64,000 bases of DNA, from positions 26,403,484 through 26,467,483 of the forward strand of contig NC_092564.1 in the NCBI RefSeq assembly GCF_037975245.1. The letters are read 5' to 3'. Shown piece by piece: positions 36,201 to 60,935 of this stretch (position 1 is the stretch's first letter; every line of letters starts with the position of its first letter). This stretch comes from Apostichopus japonicus. Lineage: Eukaryota; Echinodermata; Holothuroidea; Aspidochirotida; Stichopodidae. The notes beneath the pieces are model-generated. The model saw only the letters and a list, made by a program, of their open reading frames with translations, did not search any database and was not told the DNA's origin. The position numbers and the translations under genes are program-made.

Positions 36201-38332
36201 TCTTGCCAGAATCACACATAGGGAATAGGTCAACATTCTAATCATATACCAGGGATAATATCGTTAGTATTCATCCCTATATTAGCGAAAACAACATATT
36301 TATTAGTCAATTTTGATCATAATGTTACGCTATATTTGATTAGTTTCTCCGCTTAAAATTTGATAGAACAAGACTTTAAAATATTTATGAGAAAACAACA
36401 TCAGGAGTCTATTAAGAGTATCCTGATCAAATCTGAGAAATTCAATAGAACCCCGCTTTCAATTAGTTGTAAATCCTCTACACTGAGACCCTGGATGACC
36501 ATGAAAGGCATCCTGACCAAATCTGAAAGAAAAATGGAACGGAGGGTGATAAAATACTGCCCATACTAACATGACAACCCCCCCCCCCCCCTCTTACACA
36601 TACACACTCCTGTCTTCTAATATTCTACCGTTATTTATTGGAACCTGTTTTTGCTATTCCTTGGTCTTTGAATGGGATAACATCACAAATATGTAAAACA
36701 ATTTCTCTTTCAATGAATAAAGAAGGCAATCCATAGTTGTATGAAATGTTTTCAATCACGCATTTTTTGTTTTGAATAGCAGTAATGAAATTTGATCACC
36801 GTTTTCCAAATGCCGGAATTAAACGTGTAAAGTTTTAAATAAGAAATTAAAAACCATTGTCTAATGGGTATGTTTTTATGGGTGTAATTTATTCTTAAAA
36901 CAAGTCATCGAAAACAGGCATTAATAACCAAATCTTGGAATTTTTTTCTTCAAATTTCAATGGGGGAATGATCTGTTCCCCTGGTTACACCGTCATTTAA
37001 CCCCCTTCTAAACCACCCACCCACACACCGATACTAATCCTAAGGCAGCATGTCTCCTCGTGACACGCAGCATGCAATGTTCTTTGCTATTTCCATGGAG
37101 TAGCTCTCAGTTTTTCCCGAAAGCGCTAGCGTACCTATACACACACCTTGTATAAATGTCGTTACACGGCATCCGTAGTGACTTCGTTTTTTGCTCCAAA
37201 TTTCTTTTTCAATCATGCCTTTATTCTGCTTTCCAAAGTTATTTTTCATAATGGTTGTAATAATGATAACATCTTAAGACTTCCGAGTGGTATTTCCTAT
37301 TCCTGTGAAATCGTTTCGCTGAGATATTAATGAATGAATTTCCCGTACGTTTTCACGGTAGGCCCCTCCGTTCAAAGTCAATTGACGACTATAACATTAG
37401 GTCCAAAATCAACCGATTCTGGTCCCCGTTTGCAACTCTTACCGCGACAACGCCTCGCTACGAATCTACGGTGTCTTCTAAACGACATCATTATGAACAA
37501 CGTTCTACATCATCGATAAGGTCTTTGTTGTCTTTCTTAAGTCATTTCTTCATACTTTTAATACGATATAAGTGAACCACGGGGAAGGAACCAATGGCCG
37601 TCGTCGTGAACTCAGCAACCTCAAGTCTCCTCCTATAACGATCAATTTGCTCAATTTGTGAAAAACAGTCACAGTTCTCTTTTTATTCGTTCTGATTTGT
37701 TGTTTATTATTATCTTTCATATGCGTTGAGCGCCCTCGTTTAGAACGTTCATTAAATGCCCATTGGCAATGTTTTGACAAGTTCCGTCAGGCTACCGGAA
37801 ATTGAAAAATCGATTATTTTCACATGTAGTCCTTGAACGAATCGTAAATTACCTTTAAGATATTCTTATGGAATGATTACCATTGGAATTTTTGCCGAAT
37901 ATTTCGTGAATCTCTAGAAACTGAGGAAAAATGCACACGTTTGGAATGTTTCGATTTTCTCTAGGCTTCAGGGACAGAAGATATTTATTTCTCGGGACGA
38001 TTCATTTCGAGCCAATAAATATTGACAAAACACCGTTATCTTTAGATAGAGGGCATATCTACATATACAGACGTAAACTTTTGCTTACTTCTTACCCGTA
38101 TTTTTAGTAAATACAAAGATTTTCGTTACGATTTTGAAAGTCACGTAATACTGAGAAATCGGCATTGGCCTACGGAGGAAAAAGCATGCCATGATGAATA
38201 GTAATTTTTTGTGATCCCTTCAATAAACGTTATCAACGTTTTCCAAATGGAATTAAACGTGTACAGTTTTAAATAAGAAATGACAAGAATATCTTCTTTA
38301 ATCCATTGTCTTATGGGTATGTGTTTATTCGC
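33211..38332 (+). repeat. Right arm of the inverted duplication: three tandem units
   Basis: The landmark tgtctaatgggtatg (or a close variant) starts at 33211, 35039, 36858 and 38307, giving unit lengths of 1828, 1819 and about 1449 bp. Every unit is inverted relative to the left arm (the segment cgtacgttttcacggtaggc recurs near 33724, 35527 and 37344, and reversed near 26325 and 28416). The last unit lacks one internal part and instead contains 37780-38110, the partner of the private segment in the outermost left unit. Confidence 0.85.
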
Positions 38333-38835
38333 AATGACTTCTCGGGGGGTTTTAATAAGTGAAACAAATATTTACTGTATGTTAAAATACACTGACCACA
38401 AAAAAAAAGAAGAAGAAAAATAATAATAATAGATGAAGAAAAAAATACTTTCTTGTTTTTAGAAAGGAACATAATTAGATGCAACCAAACTTAACCCAAA
38501 GTTTCCCAAATATGGAGAAGAAAGATTATCTGAAGTTGAGAAATAACGTATGGAAAACTCTTTATAAGTTACCAAACCATCGAGTAGGCCCTAAAAGTAC
38601 AAATTTGAAATTTTATAACCTCTGTCGGTAATAAGGAGGACGAAAAGTTTCCTGTTGGTTAAACTTGAGCAGCAATTCACTCATATAGCGTATGTATTAG
38701 GCTAGTTAGTTGTATAATTGATATTAAGGAAAATACATTTGCCCCCCTCCCCCCACCCCCCAAAAAGAAGCTTTTCTGAATAAGAATTTCTAACTTTATT
38801 AGTAATTTGATTCCATGGAATGAACAATTACAGTT
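38333..38835 (+). repeat. Right copy of the direct repeat
   Basis: Matches 32731-33210 over about 480-500 bp with small indels and substitutions; similarity stops after gattaatgt. No TG...CA ends and no target duplication were recognised. Confidence 0.8.
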
Positions 38836-40997
38836 GGGATTAATGTAATAAATGATAATTCTGTGCAAAGAAAGCTGTTCATATATCTTAATTGATGGGA
38901 AACTAATTAAGAAAGTTGCTCTCACATGGCTAATCAAATGCAGTTTGAAGTGATTTTCACTCTTTCACGACTATCAGACACGGGTAAGCTATTACCGTTA
39001 ACGTTTTGACGATCTTTGCACAAAAATACCATTTAAGGAGTTTGTAAGAGTTACCACAAGAAGCTAGTTTGATGCAATTTACGACCTTAAACCAGAAACG
39101 AATCTGGAATATAACCACCCCCACCACCAAAAAAAAAATATGTGACCTTGTAGATTGTTTAGCAAAAATCATCCTAAAATTGTCTTCTACACAACCATAT
39201 GCATGCAACCACATGGAAAGGATGTTACCAGAAATCATAACATGTGTAGTGGTCATAGGTAAGAGAAATAGTGGAAGGGGGGGGGTCATGGTGGACTAGG
39301 GGAAAGGTAATTGTTGGGAACAAAAGATTCGCCACCTAATGATATGTCAACACTGTTTAATCTTTGTGTTTGTTAAAATCTTTAGTCTGTGTTCCAAAAA
39401 ATATGAAACATTGCTAAAAATAAATGTGATCTCCTCCAATAAATCATCACCCAACCACCACCTCACCCCCCTCACTAAACCCCCCACCCCCTCGTTCTTC
39501 CTCTACCATGCTGCCATAATTTTTTGCAGAGAAACCTGAGGAAGATCATCTCAAAATAATGTTTCTTTCATTTTAAAGTAAAGTTCCAAGACCGTACTGT
39601 GTCCTGATCATGATGAAAGCCCACAACTATCGACAGGGAATCAATTTTCTGTGGCAGTTCTTTGACGGCAGTTAAGGCCTTCTTTTATTATAATACATCT
39701 CATGGTTCTTGTGTACGAAAAACTGCTATAAATCTTTGCACTTGTATATTCAATATGTCAAATCTGGCATAGTAATTTGCTATGCAATTACAGGAAATAA
39801 CAATGCCTCGATCAATGCTATCATCATCATCATCATCATTATCAATAAGTATCATCAATTCATTTCTAGTATCAACAGCAACAACATCATCAATATTGAA
39901 GTAAAATATTGATTTCATAATCTAATGATTTGAGTTGTAAAGAGGGAAATGAACCGTTTTCTTTTACTTGGACGTTTTCTTCATCATATTATCAAGCAGC
40001 AATGAGAGAGATTTATGGTTAGAACATTAGTTCAAATATTTAAAGAAAGAAAAAAAAACCCTAAAAAAACAAATTCAAAATGCTGATTCTAAGTCCTACA
40101 AGACTGCAACAGCCCAAAAAACCTCAGAAGGACAAAACAGTAGTTAGTCAAAGAATGTTGAGACATTTAAAGCCTAAAGTGGGGTGAATCTGACGAAGAT
40201 TTCTGACAAATCCATTGCCACTTAGCGAACGAATTACTTTTTCAATTTTGCATAGCAGTTTTCAGATCCAGGAAATTTGTTTACATGCAGAGCTAGGGCC
40301 TTTTTTGGTATAAACTTTCTATTATGCAATCTTTTGGTTTATGTACCTATCAATACAGTTGTCTATGGCAGTTGTCTGTGTGTAATCATATCAGATAGAG
40401 TTATTAATGTATTCAAACAGGGATAAATATCACAGTTTTGTTTATGCAATCAGAGCTTTGGTGAATTAAAAAATGGGATTGGGGTGGTTGTCTTCTGTTT
40501 TTAATTTGAAGGATGATGTAAAAAGGCTAAAATCCACAACTATTCATATGGTAATCTAAAGCAGATGCAACACATACACACGTACGCACAGACTTTGTTT
40601 CAGACATACAGAAAAGATCTTCTATACTTGTTCCCTTTTCTACACATAAATCTGGTCCCACTTAACAAACACTCCCTAACTAGTTACCAAACATGTTACA
40701 CCTGCCCTAACAGGCTCCAGTAATGTCGCCCTTGCAATGTCCACAGGTTATCCAAAATTTGATAAATTTCTTAAAATACCCACCAATGTTTAAGATTCTG
40801 AACTTTTCAGATACAGTGTTAAAGTTGTTAATGAGCCGAAAATTATCCTTTACAAGCAAAGCCAGAAAATTCCCCTGCACCGTCACACAACTGGTCCTTT
40901 GAAAAAGATGGGTATTGTTCCTGACCCATTTGATGTCGATGATTTAGTGAAGGAGGGGGGGGGGGTGGGGAGGGCAAGTTGATGATTGGTTAACACT
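38836..40997. other. DARS1 3' UTR and intergenic DNA
   Basis: No other gene is supported. The DARS1 3' UTR should extend leftward from 40997. A minus-strand AATAAA lies at 39684-39689 and could end a UTR of about 1.3 kb, but no nearer canonical signal was found and this is uncertain. Short ATC and ATT repeats lie at 39817-39845. Confidence 0.5.
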
Positions 40998-53012
<12,015 letters not shown>

Positions 53013-53915
53013 TATATTTGTTTCCAATTGTCCACAGAAACGGAATAAAACCAGTCTTTCGACACGTTCCTTCTTTCACACGAAGGTCAGCAGACGGGGA
53101 TGTACTACAATGAAACATCGCTCAATCAGTTTTCGATACCGGTAGTGATGAAAACAAATGATAGAAAGAAGATCCATTTTGCACATGCAAAAGTCAGGCG
53201 CGGATCCCTGGGAAGGGTGGGCTGCACGCAACCACTTATCAACGTCACACAAAAAAGTAAGTCGTTATTACCAAAAACTTGCATGTAGACCTAATTTTCG
53301 ACCTATATTTAACCCCTCCTTTTAAGAATCGGTCATCATTGGAAGTGATATTTGGAAGAACCCATCCGACCCCCTACCCTTGTTCCCGATCATACCCTCA
53401 AACATAGGCGTACTAGAAAACTAATTAACGGTGACCCCTTAATGCTTTCATAGATTCATAAATTTGGTCCGGTTTCAAAAGAAATTGTTGCAGACGAAAT
53501 TGTTATACAGAAAAATGTTGCCATTATCTTCAACAAATCTAAAGCCTTTAGATTTGTTGAAGATATTCGGAATATTGGATGCACGCCGTATAGGGACTAC
53601 CCTTTTAAATGCTTATATTTGTCTTTAGATGCTGAGGGTAAAAGGAGTTCCCTCGAAAAAAAAAAATGAAAATTATGATCATCATCGTCTAAAGTGAACA
53701 GATGTCACCCATGCTTGACACCTTTGCCCTTAAGCTAGGCAAACATAGTTCATGTTTGTTTAACCTGTTTGTTTCAAGAACCCATGCATGGTCAAACGAA
53801 CAGAAAAGTGCAGTAGACTTAATAGATGTAAACAATTGATGGAAAAACATTTCCAAATAATACCCTGTTGACAAGTCAGTCCATTATTCTAAGTTTTGAA
53901 GTTCAATAGTGTAAG
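53013..53915. other. DARS1 5' flank
   Basis: Expected to contain the DARS1 5' UTR and promoter; no TATA box in a convincing position was found. At 53196 caggcgcggatccctgg resembles the terminus of the hAT-like family seen further right, without a partner. A perfect inverted repeat, acaaatctaaaggc (53535 region) against gcctttagatttgt, forms a hairpin around 53533-53562. Confidence 0.45.
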
Positions 53916-53920
53916 CATTA

Positions 53921-55646
53921 CAGGCGCGTATCCGGGGGGGGGACATTGGGGGCGCGCCCCCCGGGTAAGAAAAAGAGGAGAGAAAAAAAGGAAAAAAAAG
54001 AGGGGGGAAAAGAGGAGGAAGGAAGGGAAAAGAAAAGAAAAAGAAGAGAGAAAAAGGAGAAAAGGAGTGAGTAAAAGAAAAACGCCAAGACACCTGGAAG
54101 AGAAAGAGGAACAGTGACATCATTATAGCGCTGATCCCTATTATATACACAGGGTAGCCAGTGACGGATCAATGATTTCGGAAGGGGCGTGTGCCTCACC
54201 TTACCCCTTACACCGAAACTCCATTTTTGACGTTTCCATTTCTCCTCTCTCACTAATGATCTATGGTCTATCATAACGCGTGTGCGTGTATATACGCCTT
54301 ACACAATTGTAGAATTGTGCTATGAAACCAACTGTGGCTGGTCTCGAACTCGACCGTGTCGTCGGAGAACATGACGCATTTGGGGAAGGGAGCGACCGCC
54401 CCCCCCCCCCCTTCAGCATGTTTCTTTATGATATCGCTAGTAATTTCAAAATAGAAAATGCTTAGATGCAACTAACAAGGCCTTGGAAGTGCATTTCCAG
54501 CGATCTGGGAGGCATTTTCGGCAAAAATTTGCTTGTACGCTTCGCGCCAACTCATGATGGCGCTACGCTTAGATAATATGCCTCCCTCAATTGGCAAATT
54601 CCTCGCTACGCGCCTGTACGAATTTGTAAAGCAAACAGCAGATATCACATCATACCAGTGAGCATGAAAATGGCGTTCCAGGATGAACAGCCTCAAAACT
54701 GCCAGACTTGCCCGAAAAAAATAACCAAAATTTTCGCACGCTCCGCGCGGGATGAACATGTTAATGTCAATATCATATAAGCAAGCATCGGTTATTACAT
54801 CGCATGCCATCGTGTACCGTACAGTCCGTGAAAGTTGCGCAGTATACCGCGGGATGCTAATGTAAACAACGAAATGTCTTATGCAGATGGAGAAAAAGCA
54901 TGGAGGTCCAATTATGTCATAACTCTCTTTTATATTAGTAATGGCGAATTAGGGGCTGCAGCCCCCACCCCCCCCCGCCTCCTACGCCTATGTGTGTAGT
55001 GTTCGGTTTCGGAAATATCTGCTATTTTTTCATTTCCTTCAACGAAGTTTTACAATAGAAGTTTTAATATTTGTACACCAATAAATTAACTGTATCTGAA
55101 TTTTCGAAAATTTCCTGAACAACATTCTTCATCACACTTCCCTCTACTCGTGCAATTTTGACCGCTCTGTTAGGAGTTGAAGGAGGTTTTTCTATATTGG
55201 TTGTCCATAGATGAAATTTTGTGTAACATTAAGGGTATGTTTTGAAGTGAGTTTATTCACGAGAAATGTGAATTTTCAAATTCTGAACAAATAGTGGGCT
55301 TAAAACCTTCAAAAGTGGGGCTGTCGGGTATTGTGGGCCGTTACGTAGTATTACCTATAAAAGCAATGATCCACAGGACATGCGATGAGGTCGAACATGA
55401 TGTGTGACTGGTGAAAATCTTCAAAAAGGTTATGGATGGGGAAAAAAACTATTGGGAAATACTTGGTTCTCAGGCAAAAAGTGTACATCTGGTTGGTCAT
55501 TTTCAAGCCCGAGAAGTGCCATTTCCGGTGATCTGGGGGTATCAAAACCAGAAATTTTCTTGTACGCTACGCGCCAACCGATGGTGGCGCTCCGCTTAGA
55601 TAGTAATTCGCGCCCCCCGGGTTAGAAAATCCTGGATACGCCCCTG
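53921..55646. mobile_element. hAT-like non-autonomous element, 1.7 kb
   Basis: Starts CAGGCGCGTATCCGGGG and ends GGATACGCCCCTG, so the termini are inverted copies (CAGG-GCGTATCC) with few mismatches. CATTA occurs directly outside both ends (53916-53920 and 55647-55651) as a possible 5-bp target duplication, shorter than the usual 8 bp. Inside are a GA-rich polypurine tract (53969-54110), two copies of the shared core cgccaac-gatggcgct (54548 and 55574) and a second terminus-like string near 54985. It may be a composite of nested insertions. No transposase frame. Confidence 0.55.
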
Positions 55647-55651
55647 CATTA

Positions 55652-58600
55652 TTCCAAGTGATCAACAAAAAAACTACTACCACAATTTAAACAAATATAA
55701 TTGTCGATATTAATTGTCTTTCTTTCTTTCAAAACAAATTATTTTTGAGCTTGTTTTCATTTGAGTTTATAGATTCCTGTTATTTTAAACTTATCTTAAC
55801 GGTTGATCACATCAATCATTAAATCACCACAGTGTACATATTTCAAACTTTAAAGATAATACCACCTTCAGTCAGTTAACAAAGGGAAACTCACAGACAA
55901 CTTATGTAGTAAATAACTATATATGCATGGCAACGACATAACGCCTTAAATGTTGACACACGTACAAACTATTCAAACAAAATGTGATCCATTATTTGAA
56001 GGCTATTTAGAGTCAATCACAGAATGTATATATGACCTTCACTTAATAAATAAATTAGTCTGTCTAGATGATCACATTGTTATGAATTCATGGGAGTCAC
56101 ATGCTCATCACAATCGAATCAACAGTTTATACACGATGATGTAGACTATATTTAAAACAATGTAAAATATGTAACGTAAGTCTTGGTTGAGCCATAACGT
56201 TAACATATTTTACTGCACATGATCAAAGTCTATAAAATTCAAATTTATGGTTATAGAAAATGGAAGTAATTAAGATGTTAAATGATGCATCAGTTTTGAT
56301 AGTAGGCATAATCCACTCAGAATTTAATATGCCTGTGCAAGTGATGGCGTATATTTAGTTGTAAGCCTAATTCTGTACTTCAGACAAACTGGTAGTACGG
56401 GTACAACAGTGAGTTTATTACGGTACAGGTATGACGGTAGAAGTCACATTGATATATGATCAAGAGTACAAGTATTAGCCTAATACGGGTATGAGTACAG
56501 TCAACTATATATGTTAGAATACTGGTTATGAGTACAGTCAACTATACTAGAACAAGTATTGGCCTATACTTCAGTATCTAAAAATATGAGTACACAGTAT
56601 TTCATATTTCACTGATATCGACACTAGATTCCAAAACGGCTCGAATACGACGAGTACAAATCCTCGAAGGCGAATTCGAGTACAATCAACTATGAGTAGG
56701 TACTGAATATTCATAAATATATAACTTGGCAAACCAGTAGAAGGTATGATGAGTTCACAACTCTTTGACTGCGTAATTAACCTTCTCATTCAAAGTAGAA
56801 ACGCCATATAAACATGCAGTGTTTATACAAGAACCACTTGGACATGCGTTCACCTACATCTGTATTAAGTTCACGCCAAAAGCTTTACCACAACTCTTTA
56901 AATAAACTGCCCTACTTTAATTCGAGTAAATGAACTCGGAAATTGTTTTCTTCGACTTTGGCATCGAATTCATATATGGCGTACGGGACCATTTCGGTTT
57001 GGGGGGCAGAAACTTTTGTGCCCGAAATTTTCCGTGACACTATCTAAGCGGAGCGCCACCATCGGTTGGCGCGTAGCGTACAAGAATTTTTTTGGCAAAA
57101 TATGCCTCTCAGATTGCCGGAAATGGCACTTTTGAGGCCTTGCAAGTTGCATCTAAACATTCTTTATTTTATAATCTCACGTTTAGAAATTTACACTTCC
57201 CCAAAAATTTAGTAAATTAGAAGAAGAAAAAATGGTAACATCACTTTGACGGGGAAAACTAGGACAGTATATATTTTAAGCTCCTATTTAGTTACGGTAC
57301 TTATTATTTTAACACAGTACTCAGCTACCCCCAGAAAAACATACATTGTTCAACGACACGTAGGCGGGAAGATGTCGTTGTGTCGGGTGAGACTGCAATT
57401 TGTCTCACAAAAAAGTGTAAAATATAACAAAGAATATGATAAACATGTACTTTTAGACTTGTAGGCACTCCCCCCCCCCCCCCCCACCATCCATGAAAAA
57501 GAAAATGTTTCTTATACAGTATACACTCATGTCTGGGATGTCCAGGTATACAGTTGACTAGTTAGAAAAAAAATGTTTTCTGCGGTTTTTTCACTTCAGA
57601 GACTGCTAATCTCCATGTATGCGTGTCACCACGATAGTGAGCGGCGTTCCCTGTTAATAATTTTGGGCGATATAGTGCAAAAAGCGTGGTAGCCCAGATG
57701 AGCTGCGCTTACGATGGCGTTACACGGAAATTTTCAGGCATCATGATGCTAAATAAAGAAAATCACATGGCCTATATATATTAATATTAATGTCACAAAA
57801 CAAATAACACAGAACGCTCTCCACGGAATTTTCGGGCAAAAATATGAAAAAGATTCGGGCAAGCTACTACATATTTATATATATAGATTTTTTCTCCTCA
57901 TATAGGCTGCCCGAATTTTTCAGGACTTTTCCCCGAATTTCTTATCTTCTGCCCCCCCCCCCCCCCGCCTCGTACGCCTATGCCATCAAATTGATCAACT
58001 TATTCTCGCTTTTTGTGATATCGTTGCTATATAAAACAAAGAAAAATAATCAAGATTGTCGCAATAAATGAAATACATTCATATGTCTAAATATATATTT
58101 TTTATTACCGTTTAGAAGTTTAAAAACAACATAGTTGAAGCTTAGCATATATTCATCCTTGTGCAGTTCATTAACTTATCATCATGGCACATGACGATCT
58201 AAGCAACATATGTATTCTGTTAAAAAGTATACAACAAAAACATGTCCTTCCACTTAAGAACACACAATAACTTCCAATTGTTTCTTTTTTGCCTTCTATT
58301 AGCTATATTTTGTCAATAAAGCAAAAATCTCCTTTATACCATCAAGCTCAAATTTATTAATATTTTCCACTAACAGTTATTGAACCTTTTTTTAATCGTA
58401 GTTCCATTCTGTACGTTAATACACAAATTTCGTAGTCTAAATCATCAATAATTATACGAACCACAAGTCCGTACAAAGATACATAGGCTAATTATCAATA
58501 ACATGGCGGCTGACGAATAAAAGAAAACTTGTTTCCAATTGCAAAATAGTATAGCGTTGTCATAAAACTATACAGCAAAAACCGGATCAGACCAAAATAA

Positions 58601-59382
58601 TGATAATTGCAACGTTTCGCCGTCCTAATAACTGGGAACGTGTTCAAACACGAGTGAAATATGTAATAAGGGGAAGCCTGCGGTAAATGGTGAAGCAGTG
58701 TCCCACCCTGTCACTTTATATTTGATCAATTGAAACTCTTAAAGCTGATTAACTTTCAATGTAACCGTTCGCTGATAAGTGACCAATAAAAGGTATAATT
58801 AAATGCATATATTCATAGATATGCAGAACTGACTGACGAACACGCAGATAACTTTTAATTACAGGTAACGTGCCGTACAGCCACTTAATTAATGGTTTGC
58901 TTGAAGTTAACGGACTTTCCAACGATCGAGTTTCTGGTCGTGTCACTGCGTGGTTTGTCTTAAAACAATTAACAATGGATATCATCAATCCCCTAACCCC
59001 CTCACCCCATATACTCGTATACACAAACACACCTTTCAGCTATTCAGCCCAGAGACAGCCACTAATACTAGGGTCTTTGAGAGTGCAGTCCGACACCTTA
59101 GACTTTTTATATCGATTGAATTGACGTCATAAATTTCAAGGGCTCCAAAAATATAAGATTTGCACATAATCGTCTTGAGATGAACTTTAATATATATGAC
59201 CTACATATTAATCAGATAAAAATATTGTGGATTAAAAATCAAGATAACTCATTCCTTGAAACGAAACTTTCAGAAAGGTTATATCCGATTGAAGAACAGG
59301 TCTATTTCTAGCCATATAGTCATAGGCTGTTGTTCCATGATTGTCAACAACTAGTATCAGTAACCTGAAGCCGAATGGCAGA
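55652..59382. other. Intergenic DNA with transposon fragments
   Basis: No gene supported. Contents: AT-rich unique-looking DNA, repeated cagtcaactata strings near 56498-56545, a reversed core fragment at 57040-57140 and element-end-like strings (C-run followed by cctcgtacgcctatgcc) at 57952-57985. A 64-codon frame at 55950-56144 is not convincing. Confidence 0.5.
57005..57150 (-). mobile_element. Inverted fragment carrying the shared core motif
   Basis: Contains ctatctaagcggagcgccac followed by catcggttggcgcgtagcgt, the reverse complement of the core at 55563-55602, then a stretch related to 55505-55560. No complete termini. Confidence 0.6.
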
Positions 59383-60935
59383 CCTAGACTATGGTTACCC
59401 AATGGGCAGGCCTATAAGCATGGGCGGGATTACGGGGGGGGGGCAAGAGGGGGCATTTGCCCCCCCACTTTTCCCCAAATCTTAGTTCACTTTTTTGTCG
59501 TTTTTGCAGACAAATGTGCACAACCCTAATCGAAATTATTCCCCCACAACAGCCCTATCAAATAGGCCTATTTGTTTCGAATCTAAGTCGAATTTGTATT
59601 TAAGATCGTAACATGTAGCATGCAGAATAACTGGAGCTGGAGCTAGCACATGGTTCGCAGCACAGGTTACGAATCCTGGAGCTAACACACTAGCGATTCA
59701 ATTCTGCATGTGATGAATCCGCGGCATGTGCTACAGTGCTAGCTTCAGGAATTGATTTTCAACGTTGCTGCTCTACTGAATGAGTTGAATAACTAAATCC
59801 AGAGAAACAATTTACGAAGGCCAGATTTGCATATTGGGTATATCAATAATTAAATTCAATATACTGACACATGACACATGACACCCCCCCACACGGCGTG
59901 TCATTCAACAATATGCAATGGCAATGCCGATGTAATTTCTTTACTGCTCGAAATCACCCCTCCTCGACTTCGGTGGCGACGGAACCGGTTGACTTGAGGG
60001 GCTTATCCCCCATGAAAAAAGTGGGGGGGGGGTAAGGTATGTTCAGCCCCAATATTTGCCAAGTGCTCCAAGAAGTGGGGAGAATTTCGAAGTGGGTGCT
60101 GAACATATTCTTGATCGATCCAAATGCACAATATACTAATAATTTTAGGGGGAAAGAACTGTCTAGATGCGATTTATTGTTACCAGAGGTGTCATTTTTG
60201 CTGATCTAGGATTTCCTTTTTGCTTAAATTTCGACGTGCCGCGCCAACTGATGGTGGTGCACCGCCTAAATAGTGACGTATAAGCTTCAGTTGTACATCA
60301 CCATATAAGTTCTTCTATCCGTCCTCCCTAAATTTCAACACGTTCATTAATTGTTTAGATGCAACTTAAAGCCTACATGGGTGTTAATTTAACCGATCTA
60401 AGGGTACCTTTCATCGAAAATTTCGACGCTCCTTGCCAACCGATGATGGCGCTCCGCTTAGATAGTGACGTATAACAAAAGTTGTACATCACCATCTGAC
60501 CATATGTTCTACTAAAACAATAATTAACTATCTAGATACAAATTGTAGACATGAGATCCATATTTCAAGGACGGGTACATGCAGCTTAGAGCACTCGGGA
60601 AGTGCCGTTTCCGGCCATCTGGAGGGTTTGTAAAGCCAAAAAATTTCTTGTACGCTCCGCGCCAACCGATGGTGGCGCTCCGCTTAGATAGTCTTGCTGG
60701 CAGGTTTGCCCCCCCCCCCCCCACTTTTACAACTCAAATCCCGCCCCTGCCTATAAGCTATGGTTTACCCAACTGGGGCAGGCCTATGGTTTACCCAAAG
60801 GGCAGGCCTAGGCTATGGTTTACCCAAAGGGCAGGCCTATGCTATGGTTTACCCAAAGGGCAGGCCTAGGCTATGGTTTACCCAAAGGGCAGGCCTATGC
60901 TATGGTTTACCCGTAGGGCAGGCCTAGCCTTGGCT
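59383..60935. repeat. 29-bp tandem repeat split by a transposon
   Basis: The unit is ctatggtttacccaaagggc followed by aggcctagg. About one copy lies left of the hAT-like insertion (59383-59418) and about six lie to the right (60758-60935), with small variants (taggctatgg, tatgctatgg). Confidence 0.85.
59419..60749. mobile_element. hAT-like non-autonomous transposon, 1331 bp, with exact 8-bp target duplication
   Basis: Starts CATGGGCGGGATT and ends AATCCCGCCCCTG (inverted termini, one mismatch in 13), flanked by cctataag at 59411-59418 and 60750-60757. The termini of form CA-GGGCGG and the 8-bp duplication fit the hAT superfamily. The right half contains three internal repeats of about 200 bp, each with the core gccaac-gatg-tgg-gc-ccgc at 60240, 60437 and 60660. 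No transposase frame. Confidence 0.85.

Noticed and set aside
32731-38835. LTR retrotransposon with the 480-bp direct repeats as LTRs.
   Set aside because: No TG...CA ends, primer-binding site, polypurine tract, target duplication or gag/pol remnants; the interior is the tandem unit array.
55950-56144. 64-codon frame with ordinary composition.
   Set aside because: It is short, isolated and lacks splice or promoter support; such a frame is expected by chance in AT-rich DNA.
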